Positions 52,598 to 61,748 of a stretch of DNA of 64,000 bases are shown one piece after another. The stretch's first letter is position 1; every line of letters starts with the position of its first letter. Position numbers and translations under genes: made by a program. The DNA lies in the NCBI RefSeq assembly GCF_965243865.1, contig NZ_OZ251603.1:3162001-3226000 (forward strand), in the 5' to 3' direction. The DNA comes from Hyphomicrobium_A sp965243865 (GTDB lineage: Bacteria; Pseudomonadota; Alphaproteobacteria; Rhizobiales; Hyphomicrobiaceae). The notes under the pieces are model-generated. The model worked only from the letters and a program-made list of their open reading frames with translations. It was not told the origin of the DNA and ran no database searches.

Positions 52598-53119
52598 ATG
52601 AAAATCGCCCACGCCCTGTTCGCCGCGCTGGTATGCGCCGCCGCTGCCGCATCGTTCTCCGCGCCCGTCCTCGCCGAGGACTGCACCGGCTTCAAATGGC
52701 CGCTCGACGCCGAGCTGCGTTGGCTGGCGGCAAACGACGACGTCGCCGTGAAGTCCGAAGGCACGCTGTCCATGCTGCCTGGTAAGGCCGTGGCCCTGTC
52801 GCTGCAGCCCGCTAAGTCGGTGAAGATGCCCGTCGCTCCGGGTGTGAAGGCGCAGCGCATCGGCGCCGACACCTTCTCGGGCTGGTTCACGATCGAAGGC
52901 CTGAAGCCCGGCCTCTATCAGATTTCACTCTCTGATAACGGCTGGATCGATGCCGCGCAGAACGGCGAGCTCATCTCCTCCAAGGGCTTCAGCGGACGCC
53001 AGGAATGCAAGGCCATCCATAAGAGCGTCCGTTTCGAGATCGGCGAAGGGCCGATCACAGTTCAGATCAGCGGCGCGCCCAAAGAAGTCATTCGCGTCAC
53101 GGTCAACCAAGGCAAGTAG
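52598..53119 (+). CDS. periplasmic protein of unknown function
   Basis: 173 residues. The signal peptide ends with FSAPVLAED. The mature part starts CTGFKWPLDAELRWLA, has two Cys (near 28 and 147) that may pair, and is beta-rich with GLKPGLYQISLSDNGWIDAA and KSVRFEIGEGPITVQISGAP. No known domain. It lies 19 bp before the haemoglobin gene, and with the peroxidase forms a three-gene unit, so a role in redox or haem protection is plausible but only inferred. Confidence 0.75.
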   Translation: MKIAHALFAALVCAAAAASFSAPVLAEDCTGFKWPLDAELRWLAANDDVAVKSEGTLSMLPGKAVALSLQPAKSVKMPVAPGVKAQRIGADTFSGWFTIEGLKPGLYQISLSDNGWIDAAQNGELISSKGFSGRQECKAIHKSVRFEIGEGPITVQISGAPKEVIRVTVNQGK

Positions 53120-53138
53120 CGGCGAAAGCGCGAGGCAG

Positions 53139-53645
53139 ATGTCAGATACTGGTCGTGATGAGGCAGCTACCGCCGGTGCCCAGGAAACGCTGGCCAACGT
53201 CGGCTCTCTCGACGTTGCATCCATGGAAGCGGCGATCGAACGCTGCGTGCGCCTCTTCTATGATAGGGCGCACGCCGACGAGCTGCTCGCCCCCGTCATG
53301 CGGGCAGGCATCGTCGACTTCGAGCGTCACGTCGCCGTCGTGTGCGATTTCTGGTCGCGTGCGCTGCTCGGCACGGAGCGCTATCAAGGTAAGGCATATC
53401 CGGCTCACGTGGGCCTGCCCATCCGGCCGGAGCACTTCGACCGCTGGTTGGAACTGTTCGAAGAAGCGGCGGCTATTGAGCTTCCGCCCGCTCAGGCAAA
53501 GTTCGCCATCGACAAGGCGCACCACATGGCTAAATCGTTCATGGCTGGACTGTTCCCTCTGGAGACGCCGCGCATGAAGGCACACCGCGCCAGACTGGTT
53601 TTCGAGTGGCCGCAGACTCAAACGGACCCTTCACGGCGCTCATGA
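53139..53645 (+). CDS. group III truncated haemoglobin
   Basis: 168 residues from the ATG at 53139 (GAGG close before). The globin core runs from about 26: ERCVRLFYDRAHADELLAPV, FERHVAVVCDFWSRALLGTE, RYQGKAYPAHVGLPIRPEHF and ERWL-type DRWLELFEEAAAI. This is the group III 2-on-2 pattern; the proximal His is in PAHVGLPI. Such proteins act in O2/NO chemistry. Its stop overlaps the peroxidase start (ATGA). Confidence 0.9.
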   Translation: MSDTGRDEAATAGAQETLANVGSLDVASMEAAIERCVRLFYDRAHADELLAPVMRAGIVDFERHVAVVCDFWSRALLGTERYQGKAYPAHVGLPIRPEHFDRWLELFEEAAAIELPPAQAKFAIDKAHHMAKSFMAGLFPLETPRMKAHRARLVFEWPQTQTDPSRRS

Positions 53646-54835
53646 TGATTCGGCGGGGGAGAGCGTCACGATTGGCACGAGGCGCGCTGCCGCTCGCGGC
53701 AGTCGCGGGTGCAGTCGTCTTTGCCGCGGGCTATCTCGCCATTCCGGGGAACGCTGCCGATCCGCCCGCTGTCACACCTGAATCCCTCGGCAACGACCTA
53801 TTCTTCGACGTCAACCTGTCGAAGAACCGGGCGCAGGCGTGCGCGAGCTGCCATTCGCCCAACCTCGCGTTCACAGACCCACGCGCCAACGCGAAAGGCG
53901 CAGGCGCAGTCTCCGTCGGCGACGACGGCAAGTCGATCGGCGAGCGCAACGCGCCCACCGCGACCTATGCCAGCTTCGCGCCTGAATTCCACATCAACGC
54001 CAAAGGCAAGGCAGTCGGCGGTCTGTTCCTCGACGGCCGCGCCAAGAACCTGGAGGAGCAAGCCGGCGGCCCGCCTCTCAATCCGGTCGAGATGGGCATG
54101 CCCGACAAGGCGAGCGTCGTCGCCCGCCTCAAGGAGAACCCGTCCTACGTTGCAGCCTTCAACACGCTCTATGGCGCGGGCGTGCTCGATGATGTCGAGA
54201 AAGGTTTCGCGGCCATGACCAGCGCCATCGCCGCCTTCGAGCGCACGCCGCAGTTTGCGCCGTTCGATTCGAAGTACGACCGCTATCTGCGTGGCAAGGA
54301 AAAGCTGACCGACCAGGAAGAGCTCGGCCGCGTGCTCTTTTTCTCGACCCAGTTCACCAACTGCAGCCAGTGCCACAAGTTGAATATGATGGGCGGGTCG
54401 GAGAAAGAGGTCTTCTCCAACTTCGAGTACCACAACGTCGGAACGCCCGCGAATGCGGCGCTACACGCCGCCAACGGCAAGCCCGCCGATCGCGGCCTCT
54501 CCGCCAACCCGGCCATCAAGGGCACCGCCGAAGAGGGCAAGTTCAAGGTGCCGACGCTTCGCAACGTCGCCGTCACCGGCCCTTACATGCACAATGGCGT
54601 CTTCAACGACCTGCGCACCGTCGTGCTGTTCTACGACAAGTACAACAGCAAGAGCCGCAAGAGGCAGATCAACCCCGAGACGGGCAAGCCCTGGGATCCG
54701 CCCGAGGTCCCCCAGAACCTCTCTATGAAGGAGCTGGAGACCGGCCCCGGCCTCAATGACCGCCGCGTCGATGCTCTCGTCGCCTTCCTCAAGACCCTCA
54801 CCGACAAGCGCTACGAGCCGCTGATACCGCAATGA
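53642..54835 (+). CDS. di-haem cytochrome c peroxidase/MauG-family protein
   Basis: 397 residues with an N-terminal signal-anchor (about 18-38). Two CxxCH haem sites are CASCH (67-71) and CSQCH (241-245). The sequence has the CCP/MauG landmarks LFFDVNLSKNRAQACASCH-type block, PTLRNVAVTGPYMHNGVF and DALVAFLKTLTD. It should reduce H2O2 in the periplasm, taking electrons from a c-type cytochrome, or oxidise a partner protein as MauG does. Coupled to the haemoglobin gene. No mau genes are near. Confidence 0.9.
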   Translation: MMIRRGRASRLARGALPLAAVAGAVVFAAGYLAIPGNAADPPAVTPESLGNDLFFDVNLSKNRAQACASCHSPNLAFTDPRANAKGAGAVSVGDDGKSIGERNAPTATYASFAPEFHINAKGKAVGGLFLDGRAKNLEEQAGGPPLNPVEMGMPDKASVVARLKENPSYVAAFNTLYGAGVLDDVEKGFAAMTSAIAAFERTPQFAPFDSKYDRYLRGKEKLTDQEELGRVLFFSTQFTNCSQCHKLNMMGGSEKEVFSNFEYHNVGTPANAALHAANGKPADRGLSANPAIKGTAEEGKFKVPTLRNVAVTGPYMHNGVFNDLRTVVLFYDKYNSKSRKRQINPETGKPWDPPEVPQNLSMKELETGPGLNDRRVDALVAFLKTLTDKRYEPLIPQ

Positions 54836-54924
54836 GCTGCGTATAGCGTGGGGCAGCGGCGCTGGCGCACCGGCGAATCGCGCTACCCAAGGCTGAGAAT
54901 GGGCAGCATAGTGTCTCGCAGGGG

Positions 54925-56799
54925 ATGTCGGGTACCACAGCGCGCAAGCAAATGACCTCAGCCGGCCAGATTGATCGCGCGCGCGAGGTCCTGGCCGACG
55001 TGTTCGGCTATCGCGACTTCCGCTCGCACCAGGCGGGTATCATCTCCTCGCTCATCGCCGGCAGCGACGTTCTTGCGCTGATGCCGACCGGCGGCGGCAA
55101 GTCGCTCTGCTACCAGATCCCCTCGCTTGTGCGCCCCGGCCTCGGCGTCGTCGTCTCGCCGCTCATTGCCCTCATGCAGGACCAGGTCGATGCACTGAGC
55201 GCTGCTGGCGTCAAAGCCGCTTTCCTCAATTCGACGCTCGACTACCGCGCGCAAACGGCGCTGGAAAACTGGATCACGTCCGGCGGTCTCGACATCCTCT
55301 ACGTCTCGCCCGAGCGCCTGTTGCAGGACCGCACGCTGGCGCTGCTGTCGCGCACCGACATCGCCCTGTTCGCCATCGACGAGGCGCATTGCGTCTCCCA
55401 ATGGGGCCACGACTTCCGCCCGGAGTATCGCCAGCTCAAGCTGCTGGCCGAACGCTTCCCCTCAGTGCCGCGCATCGCGCTGACGGCCACCGCCGACGAG
55501 CGTACCCGCGAGGAGATCGTCGCCGAGCTGCGCCTCGAGAAAGCCGAGCGCTTCGTCGCCTCGTTCGACCGCCCCAACATCCGCTACACCATCTCCGATG
55601 CCGGCAGCATGGGCGCGCGTGAACGCCTGTGGCGCTTTATCGAGGGCGAGCACGCCGAGGACGCTGGCATCGTCTACTGCCTGTCGCGCAAGTCGGTGGA
55701 GGAAACCGCCGCCTGGCTGTCTGGCAAGGGCCGCACCGCGCTCGCCTACCACGCCGGTCTCGAAACCGAGGTGCGCCGCAAGGTGCTCGAGCGCTTCCGC
55801 AACGAGGCAGGCATCATCGTCGTCGCCACCATTGCCTTCGGCATGGGCATCGATAAGCCGGACGTGCGTTTCGTCGCCCACCTCAATCTGCCGAAGTCGC
55901 TGGAGGCCTATTACCAGGAAACTGGCCGCGCCGGCCGCGACGGCCTCCCTGCGAATGCCTGGCTCGCGTACGGCTTGCAGGACATCGTCCAGCAGCGCCA
56001 ATGGATCGTACAAAGCGATGGTTCGGAAACCCACAAGCAGGCGCAGCGCCAGAAGCTCGCCTCGCTCGTCGGCTTGTGCGAGCTGCCGAGCTGTCGCCGG
56101 CAAGCTCTGCTCGCTTATTTCGGCGAGCGCCTCACCGAGCCTTGCGGCAACTGCGATAACTGTATCAATCCGCCGCGAACCACTGACGGCACCGTGCTCG
56201 CGCAAAAGGCGCTATCCGCCGCCTATCGCACCGGTCAGCGCTTCGGCTCGACGTATCTCATCGAGGTGCTGCTCGGCCGCGAGTCGGAGCGCATCGTCCG
56301 CGCCAGCCACGATCGTCTTCCCGTCTACGGCATCGGCAAGGACACCGACGAGGCGACATGGAAGGCCGTCTTCCGCCAGCTCACCGCCGCGGGGCACCTC
56401 ACCGGCGACGACGAAGGCCACGGCACGCTTCAGCTCACCGAAGCGGCGCGCCCGATCCTTCGCGGCGAAGAGAAATTCCTCATCCGCTTCGCGCCCAAGG
56501 AAACACGCGCGCCGGCGAGCCAGAAGTCGAAGCGCCAGAACAAGAGCACGATCGTCGTCGCCGATGGCGACCGGGCGCTGTTCGATGCCCTGCGCGCGCT
56601 GCGCTCCAAGCTTGCCGCGGAAGCAAAGCTGCCTCCCTACATCATCTGCAACGATGTCACGCTTGCTGAACTGGCCCTCTTCCGGCCGCCAGATGAATCG
56701 GCGCTGCATGGCATCACCGGCCTCGGCAACAGCAAGATCACGCGCTACGGCGCCGCCTTCCTGGCCACCATCGCCGCCCATCCCTCCCGCCGCTCCTGA
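54925..56799 (+). CDS. recQ: ATP-dependent DNA helicase RecQ
   Basis: 624 residues. Helicase motifs: GYRDFRSHQAGIISSLIAG (motif 0), MPTGGGKSLCYQ (I), AIDEAHCVSQWGHDFRPEY (II), LTATADERT (III), and QETGRAGRDGLP (VI). The RQC zinc site is present (CELPSCRRQALLAYFGE and CGNCDNC), and an HRDC domain occupies the last ~80 residues. The length fits bacterial RecQ. It works with RecJ/RecF functions in recombination repair. Stand-alone gene; an upstream AGGGG abuts the ATG, so 54952 is an alternative start. Confidence 0.94.
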   Translation: MSGTTARKQMTSAGQIDRAREVLADVFGYRDFRSHQAGIISSLIAGSDVLALMPTGGGKSLCYQIPSLVRPGLGVVVSPLIALMQDQVDALSAAGVKAAFLNSTLDYRAQTALENWITSGGLDILYVSPERLLQDRTLALLSRTDIALFAIDEAHCVSQWGHDFRPEYRQLKLLAERFPSVPRIALTATADERTREEIVAELRLEKAERFVASFDRPNIRYTISDAGSMGARERLWRFIEGEHAEDAGIVYCLSRKSVEETAAWLSGKGRTALAYHAGLETEVRRKVLERFRNEAGIIVVATIAFGMGIDKPDVRFVAHLNLPKSLEAYYQETGRAGRDGLPANAWLAYGLQDIVQQRQWIVQSDGSETHKQAQRQKLASLVGLCELPSCRRQALLAYFGERLTEPCGNCDNCINPPRTTDGTVLAQKALSAAYRTGQRFGSTYLIEVLLGRESERIVRASHDRLPVYGIGKDTDEATWKAVFRQLTAAGHLTGDDEGHGTLQLTEAARPILRGEEKFLIRFAPKETRAPASQKSKRQNKSTIVVADGDRALFDALRALRSKLAAEAKLPPYIICNDVTLAELALFRPPDESALHGITGLGNSKITRYGAAFLATIAAHPSRRS

Positions 56800-56959
56800 A
56801 GCCACGCGCCGAGTTAGGCGGCGAGCCGCCCTCGGCGACGGCACGGCCAGAGACGCATCATGGGTGCTCGATCCGCCGCTGATATCCGCCGCGCAGTCTG
56901 CGCCCGAAGGCGGCCTACGCACCGCCGGCCGTCATCACTGCATTCGAAATCGAAAGAGT

Positions 56960-57033
56960 TGGCTGGGGGACTAGGATTCGAACCTAGACAGGCAGAGTCA
57001 GAGTCTGCAGTCCTACCATTAGACGATCCCCCA
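56960..57033 (-). tRNA. tRNA-Gln(CUG)
   Basis: The minus strand reads as a full clover-leaf: acceptor TGGGGGA, D-arm with GTCTAATGGTAGGAC, anticodon stem GCAGA/TCTGC with loop CTCTGAC (anticodon CTG), T-arm CTAGG TTCGAAT CCTAG, acceptor TCCCCCA, G, CCA. All stems pair, and CCA is encoded. Acceptor, D, anticodon and T arms are of normal length. Confidence 0.95.
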
Positions 57034-57130
57034 ATGCCGGGATCATCGGCGGAGCTAGCCGCCGGAGGGCCGCATATAACAGGTGCTTCGCACCTCCGCA
57101 ACCGGGCAACCGCCGGTCGCGGCGATCAGG

Positions 57131-57946
57131 CTATTCCGCACCATGCGCCTCGCCGCCGCGGCCCCCCACGAGTTCCGGCCGGTACTCGAAATGCATGGTG
57201 TCGTAATGATACCAGCGCCCACCCCAGATGAACCCGTGCCGCTCGAATATCCGCACGATCTCCATCGGGATCTCGTTCCGGAAGGCGACCCCGCCATCCT
57301 TGCCGTTCACCCCATCGCGCCAGTAGTGCGCCCGCTTCAGCGCGATATCGATGGCAATGCCATGGCCATGCGCCGATACCCGGTTGGTCCCGGCGATCAC
57401 ACGACAGTTATACGTGCCGGCCGAGGGCACCAGGAAAACGTCGAAAGCGCCCGGCAGCTCGTCCAGCTCGCGGCTCACCGCCGCGAGCGCTTCGGCTGCT
57501 CCGTTGCGGCGGTTGAAGGGAAGGCGCTGCTTACTTCGCTTTGGCAGCCAAGCCACGCGCGTCAGATCCGGCTCCACCTCGCCCCGGCGGCAGTCGCCAT
57601 AGACCTTGTCGAAGAAGGCTTTGTTGCGTGCCCGCCCCGGATCGACGTCCCTGGCGGGCGGCGAAACGTCATCGCCTGCGGGGTAGGGCACGGCCAGCAT
57701 GTCCTCGATGTCGGGATCATCGAGCCAAGCCTCGAAGCGCTTCGCCCCCCGGCCGTCGTCCAGCGGCATGCGCGTGCCGTCCCGCCAGACGAGTTCGTTG
57801 CCTTCGATCCGGCTGAGGTAGCCCGGATAAGCAGCGAGCAGACGGGCGCGCTCGGCATCGCTGAGTGCACCCGCAACGGCGCCATGGCCATGGAGTGCCA
57901 CGGCAACAAGAGCCGCGATCGTCGCAAAAAGGGCCTGCCGGAGCAT
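57131..57946 (-). CDS. M15-family peptidase, D-alanyl-D-alanine carboxypeptidase-like
   Basis: 271 residues. The signal peptide ends near residue 26 (HGHGAVAGA). The M15 zinc site is visible as SAHGHGIAIDIAL (His and Asp) and WYHYDTMHFEYRPEL (base Glu/His). It probably trims peptidoglycan peptides in the periplasm. The N-terminal ~100 residues are specific to this subgroup. It stands alone between tRNA-Gln and ppx. Confidence 0.87.
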   Translation of the reverse strand: MLRQALFATIAALVAVALHGHGAVAGALSDAERARLLAAYPGYLSRIEGNELVWRDGTRMPLDDGRGAKRFEAWLDDPDIEDMLAVPYPAGDDVSPPARDVDPGRARNKAFFDKVYGDCRRGEVEPDLTRVAWLPKRSKQRLPFNRRNGAAEALAAVSRELDELPGAFDVFLVPSAGTYNCRVIAGTNRVSAHGHGIAIDIALKRAHYWRDGVNGKDGGVAFRNEIPMEIVRIFERHGFIWGGRWYHYDTMHFEYRPELVGGRGGEAHGAE

Positions 57947-58117
57947 GGGTTAAGTCTATTTCAGCTACGCTCCGCTGAGGATAGCAGGCTCTTGAGACTT
58001 ACGCTTTACGCCCCGCCGATTACTGCTAGACTGCCTATAAGTGTCATCCAGAAAGACGCCTGATGACGCGCTTGCCCACTTCCCGGGCCGCATGCCAGGC
58101 GCTGGAGAATTTGGACT

Positions 58118-59311
58118 GTGCAGGGCTATCCCGACGAGGGCGGCGCAACCGAAGCGCCTGTTGGCACGGCCAATGGCGGCGATTTCCAAGCCGCGGTTTC
58201 CGCTCATTTTTCTGCCTCCGGCACGGCCGGCAGCGATGCCGTAGGCTCGGTGCCCCAGCAACTCGAGCGCGATGCACGCACCGATGCCATCTATGGCGCG
58301 CTCGACCTAGGCACCAACAATTGCCGGCTCCTGCTTGCGCGCCCGTCACGCCGCGGCTTCCGCGTCGTCGATGCTTTCTCGCGCATCATTCGGCTTGGTG
58401 AGGGCGTCAGCCAGAGCGGCCGTCTCTCCGAGGCGGCGATGACGCGCACCTTCGACGCCTTGAGGGTCTGCGCCTCCAAGCTGGGCCGCGCCAAGGTCCG
58501 GCGCTCCCGCCTCGTCGCCACGGAAGCGTGCCGCGTCGCAGTCAACGGCGAGGAGTTCCTTGCCCGTGTCCGCGACAAGCTCGGCCTCGAAATCGAGATC
58601 CTCACGCGCGAGCTCGAAGCCCGCCTTGCCGTCTCCGGATCGGCAGCCCTGATCGACTCCAGCTGCGATTACGTCCTGGTGTTCGACATCGGTGGCGGCT
58701 CATCTGAGCTGATCCTGCTCGATCTGTCCCGGCGCAACCGCCAGCGCGACCGACGCTTCTCCGGTCGTGTTGACGCCCAGCACTGCATGGTTGCCTGGAC
58801 GTCGCTGCCGATCGGCGTCGTCACCCTGGCAGAGCGCTTCGGCGGCCGCCATGTGACGCCGGATGTGTTCGAGGCGATGGTCGCCGAAACACATCGCCTG
58901 CTCGCCGCGTTCGAGGCTCAGCACGGCGTCGCCGGACGCCTGGCCGGCCGGCGCATGCACATGCTCGGTACCTCCGGCACCGTCACCACCGTCGCCGGAA
59001 TCCAGCTCGGCCTGAAGCGCTACGACCGCAACCGCGTCGATGGCTGCTGGCTCAACGTGGGCGACGTCCGCGATGTAACCGGCGATCTGCTCGGCCGCAG
59101 CTACGAGCAGCGCATCGCCGAACCCTGCATCGGCCGCGACCGCGCCGATCTCGTACTCGCGGGTTGCGCCATCCTTGAAGGCATCCTGCGAATGTGGCCG
59201 TGTGAGCGCCTGCGCGTCGCCGACCGCGGCCTTCGCGAAGGTATCCTGACGACGCTGATGCTTGAGGATGGCGTCTTTGCCCCCGCGCGTCGCCGCCGCC
59301 GCCCAGTTTGA
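58118..59311 (+). CDS. ppx: exopolyphosphatase / pppGpp phosphatase (Ppx/GppA)
   Basis: 397 residues from a GTG. An N-terminal extension of ~58 disordered residues precedes the ASKHA domain: YGALDLGTNNCRLLLARP, SRIIRLGEGVSQSG, LVATEACRVAVNG, VFDIGGGSSELILLD and MLGTSGTVTTVAGI. It hydrolyses polyphosphate and/or pppGpp. The gene is 12 bp before rlmE and probably co-transcribed. Confidence 0.93.
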   Translation: MQGYPDEGGATEAPVGTANGGDFQAAVSAHFSASGTAGSDAVGSVPQQLERDARTDAIYGALDLGTNNCRLLLARPSRRGFRVVDAFSRIIRLGEGVSQSGRLSEAAMTRTFDALRVCASKLGRAKVRRSRLVATEACRVAVNGEEFLARVRDKLGLEIEILTRELEARLAVSGSAALIDSSCDYVLVFDIGGGSSELILLDLSRRNRQRDRRFSGRVDAQHCMVAWTSLPIGVVTLAERFGGRHVTPDVFEAMVAETHRLLAAFEAQHGVAGRLAGRRMHMLGTSGTVTTVAGIQLGLKRYDRNRVDGCWLNVGDVRDVTGDLLGRSYEQRIAEPCIGRDRADLVLAGCAILEGILRMWPCERLRVADRGLREGILTTLMLEDGVFAPARRRRRPV

Positions 59312-59323
59312 GAGCAAGAGCCA

Positions 59324-60034
59324 ATGAGCCAGAAGAGCAGCGGACCGAAAAAAGGGCCCGGCGGTGGTCAGCGTCAGATGTACACGCGCTTGAAAACCGC
59401 GCGCAAGCATCGCCCGTCGTCGCAGCGCTGGCTCGAACGCCAGCTCAACGACCCCTATGTCGCAGCGTCCAAGCGCGAGGGCATGCGCTCGCGCGCCGCC
59501 TACAAGCTGAAAGAGATCGACGACAAGTACCGCTTCCTGAAAACTGGGGGCATCATCGTCGACCTCGGTGCTGCGCCCGGCGGCTGGAGTCAGATCGCCG
59601 CCGAGCGGGTGCAGTCCGTGGCTGGCAAAGGACAGGTGGTCGCCATCGACTACCTGGAAATGGAGGCGCTGCCTGGCGTTGAGGTGCTGCAACTCGATTT
59701 CAACGACGAAAGCGCCGAGGCGACGCTCAAATCATTGTTGCGTGACGGCGTTGCAGACGTGGTGCTGTCCGACATGGCCGCGCCGACGACGGGACACACG
59801 GGCACCGACCATTTGCGCATCATGGCTCTTGCCGAGTCAGCGGGCGCGTTTGCCTGTGACGTGCTTCGCCCGGGCGGAGCCTTCCTCGCCAAGGTGCTCC
59901 AGGGCGGCACCGAGCGCGATCTGCTCGACCTGCTGAAGAAGCGCTTCGCAACCGTCCGCCACGTCAAGCCGCCGGCCAGCCGCTCCGATTCCGCTGAGCT
60001 TTACGTCCTCGCCACCGGCTTCCGCCGCGAATAG
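59324..60034 (+). CDS. rlmE: 23S rRNA 2'-O-methyltransferase RlmE (U2552)
   Basis: 236 residues. SAM-dependent methylation of U2552 in the ribosomal A-loop, needed for large-subunit maturation. The SAM motif is IVDLGAAPGGWSQIAAE. The K-D-K-E tetrad is seen as RAAYKLKEIDDKY, VLSDMAAPTTG, GAFLAKVLQGG and SAELYVLATGF. The gene is tightly linked to ppx, an arrangement common in alphaproteobacteria. Confidence 0.95.
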   Translation: MSQKSSGPKKGPGGGQRQMYTRLKTARKHRPSSQRWLERQLNDPYVAASKREGMRSRAAYKLKEIDDKYRFLKTGGIIVDLGAAPGGWSQIAAERVQSVAGKGQVVAIDYLEMEALPGVEVLQLDFNDESAEATLKSLLRDGVADVVLSDMAAPTTGHTGTDHLRIMALAESAGAFACDVLRPGGAFLAKVLQGGTERDLLDLLKKRFATVRHVKPPASRSDSAELYVLATGFRRE

Positions 60035-60046
60035 CACCGCCGCGCG

Positions 60047-61060
60047 CTACTGCAGCAGCGCCCCCAGCGATTGGATCAACGCCGCGTTGAAGCGTGCCGG
60101 ATCCTCGACCTGCGGCGAGTGCCCCAGCTCGGGAAACGTCACGAGCTGCGATCCCTTGATCTGCGCCGCAACCTGCGGCGCCAGAGCCGCGTAGTTGCCC
60201 AGCGTCTTGGCGACGTCGGGAGCAGCCCGGTCGCGCCCGATCGCCGTCGTGTCCTTCATGCCAATGAGCATCAGCGTCGGCACCCGCAATTTGTCCACCT
60301 CGTAGATGACCGGCTGCGACAGCACCATGTCCGACGTCAGCGCCTGGCTCCACGCGACGATGTCGCCCCCCTTGCCCGCGTACATCGACGCCAGCATCTC
60401 GACCCAGCGGTCATACTCGGGCCGCCAATTGCCATGGTAATAGACGTTCTGCTGGTACTTCTTGATCGTCTCCGCCGACGTCTTCTTCTCGCGCGCGTAG
60501 AGTTCGTCGACGGTGACGAGCGGCACGCCCTTGGCCTTCCAATCCTCCAGCCCGATAGGGTTGACGAGCACCAGCGCCGCCGTCTGGTCCGGATACATCA
60601 GCGCATAGCGGATCCCCAGCATTCCGCCCATCGAATGGCCGAGGATGATCGGCTTCTCGATCCCGAGTTTCTCGATCAGCGCATGCGTGTTCGCCGCGAG
60701 CTGGTGCAAGCTGTACTGGTAGGCGCGCGGCTTTGCCGAGCGGCAGAATCCGATCTGGTCGGGTACCACGACGCGATAGCCGGCGCCCGACAGCGCGCCG
60801 ATCACGCTCTCCCAAGTCGCCCCACAGAAGTTCTTGCCGTGCAGCAACACCACCGTGCGCCCATTGGGCGCCTCAGGAGCAATGTCCATATAGGACATCC
60901 ATAGGTCCTGTCCCTGCGAGCGAAGCTCCACGCGCGCGACGTCATACGGATAGGGAAGATCCGCCAGATAGGCATCGCCCAATGCGGGGCCGACTGCGGG
61001 GCCCAGCAAAGCTGCGGAGCACAGCATGGCTGAAAGAACGCGAAAACTGATTTGAATCAT
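60047..61060 (-). CDS. secreted alpha/beta-hydrolase
   Basis: 337 residues. The N-terminus has a signal sequence (VLSAMLCSAALLGPAVGPALG). The hydrolase fold shows VVLLHGKNFCGATWE, VVPDQIGFCRSAKPR, the nucleophile elbow LGHSMGGMLGIRYAL and a late His in FPELGHSPQVEDP. It resembles exported esterases or haloalkane-dehalogenase-type proteins, but the halide-binding Trp set is not recognisable. Substrate unknown. It converges on rlmE. Confidence 0.88.
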   Translation of the reverse strand: MIQISFRVLSAMLCSAALLGPAVGPALGDAYLADLPYPYDVARVELRSQGQDLWMSYMDIAPEAPNGRTVVLLHGKNFCGATWESVIGALSGAGYRVVVPDQIGFCRSAKPRAYQYSLHQLAANTHALIEKLGIEKPIILGHSMGGMLGIRYALMYPDQTAALVLVNPIGLEDWKAKGVPLVTVDELYAREKKTSAETIKKYQQNVYYHGNWRPEYDRWVEMLASMYAGKGGDIVAWSQALTSDMVLSQPVIYEVDKLRVPTLMLIGMKDTTAIGRDRAAPDVAKTLGNYAALAPQVAAQIKGSQLVTFPELGHSPQVEDPARFNAALIQSLGALLQ

Positions 61061-61289
61061 CGAGCTTCGGCTGCTGCAGTTGCGGGGAAGGGCTGAGCGG
61101 AGACGAGGCGCCGCCGCTTGTGACGAAAGTGAGCGATGTTCCGCGCGGAATAGCGACCGCCCGCGACCTTAACCAAGACGCTTCCAGCGCCGATTGTTCG
61201 ATGAAATTCATCGGGGCACAAGTCGGAAGCTTAAGGACTTTGTCATGCGAACGCGCTACAGTGTGCGTCGTATTAGAGAGGCTCACGGT

Positions 61290-61730
61290 ATGAAACACCC
61301 GTGTCTCGGTGGACTAGCTCTCACCGCCGTCTTTTTAGCGGCCACGCCTCTTGCGCTTGCCCACGCCAACGAGTCTCTCGATACCTTCGCCGTTGCTCCG
61401 CAGCAGGCCGTGTCGTTCGGCACCGACGACACCGACAGCGACAGCTTCTCCGTTGTCCAGATCTCACCCAGCGACAACACCGTCACGGTGCTTCTGCGCC
61501 CGATGGGTGAGAGCTGCTTCTTCAGGTTCCCCGTTCTCGTCGGTCGCAGCGTGCAGTTGCGCGCCGGCACGCCGGATGGACAGAGCTTGCTCTGTAAGGC
61601 GACGCTGCAGCCCATCACCGAGGAGGGCAGCGCGCGCTTTGATGCCTCGTGCAACGAGGAGCCGATCTCGCTCGAGCACAAGTGCCCCCCTGACGGGGAT
61701 ACCGCCTCCGTCGACCGTCCTCAGCACTAA
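61290..61730 (+). CDS. secreted protein of unknown function
   Basis: The ATG at 61290 (MKHPCLGGLALTAVFLAATP) with GAGAGG seven bases upstream is preferred over the frame's first codon. 146 residues: a signal peptide, then an acidic beta-rich part (SFGTDDTDSDSFSVVQISPS, ESCFFRFPVLVGRSVQLR, SLLCKATLQPITEEGSARF) with four Cys in the mature part. No known family. Confidence 0.7.
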   Translation: MKHPCLGGLALTAVFLAATPLALAHANESLDTFAVAPQQAVSFGTDDTDSDSFSVVQISPSDNTVTVLLRPMGESCFFRFPVLVGRSVQLRAGTPDGQSLLCKATLQPITEEGSARFDASCNEEPISLEHKCPPDGDTASVDRPQH

Positions 61731-61748
61731 CCCACGTTCATCGCAGCT

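Noticed and set aside
58700..59692. 330-residue frame opposite ppx and rlmE
   Set aside because: Both + strand genes show conserved catalytic motifs. The antisense frame is a GC artefact.
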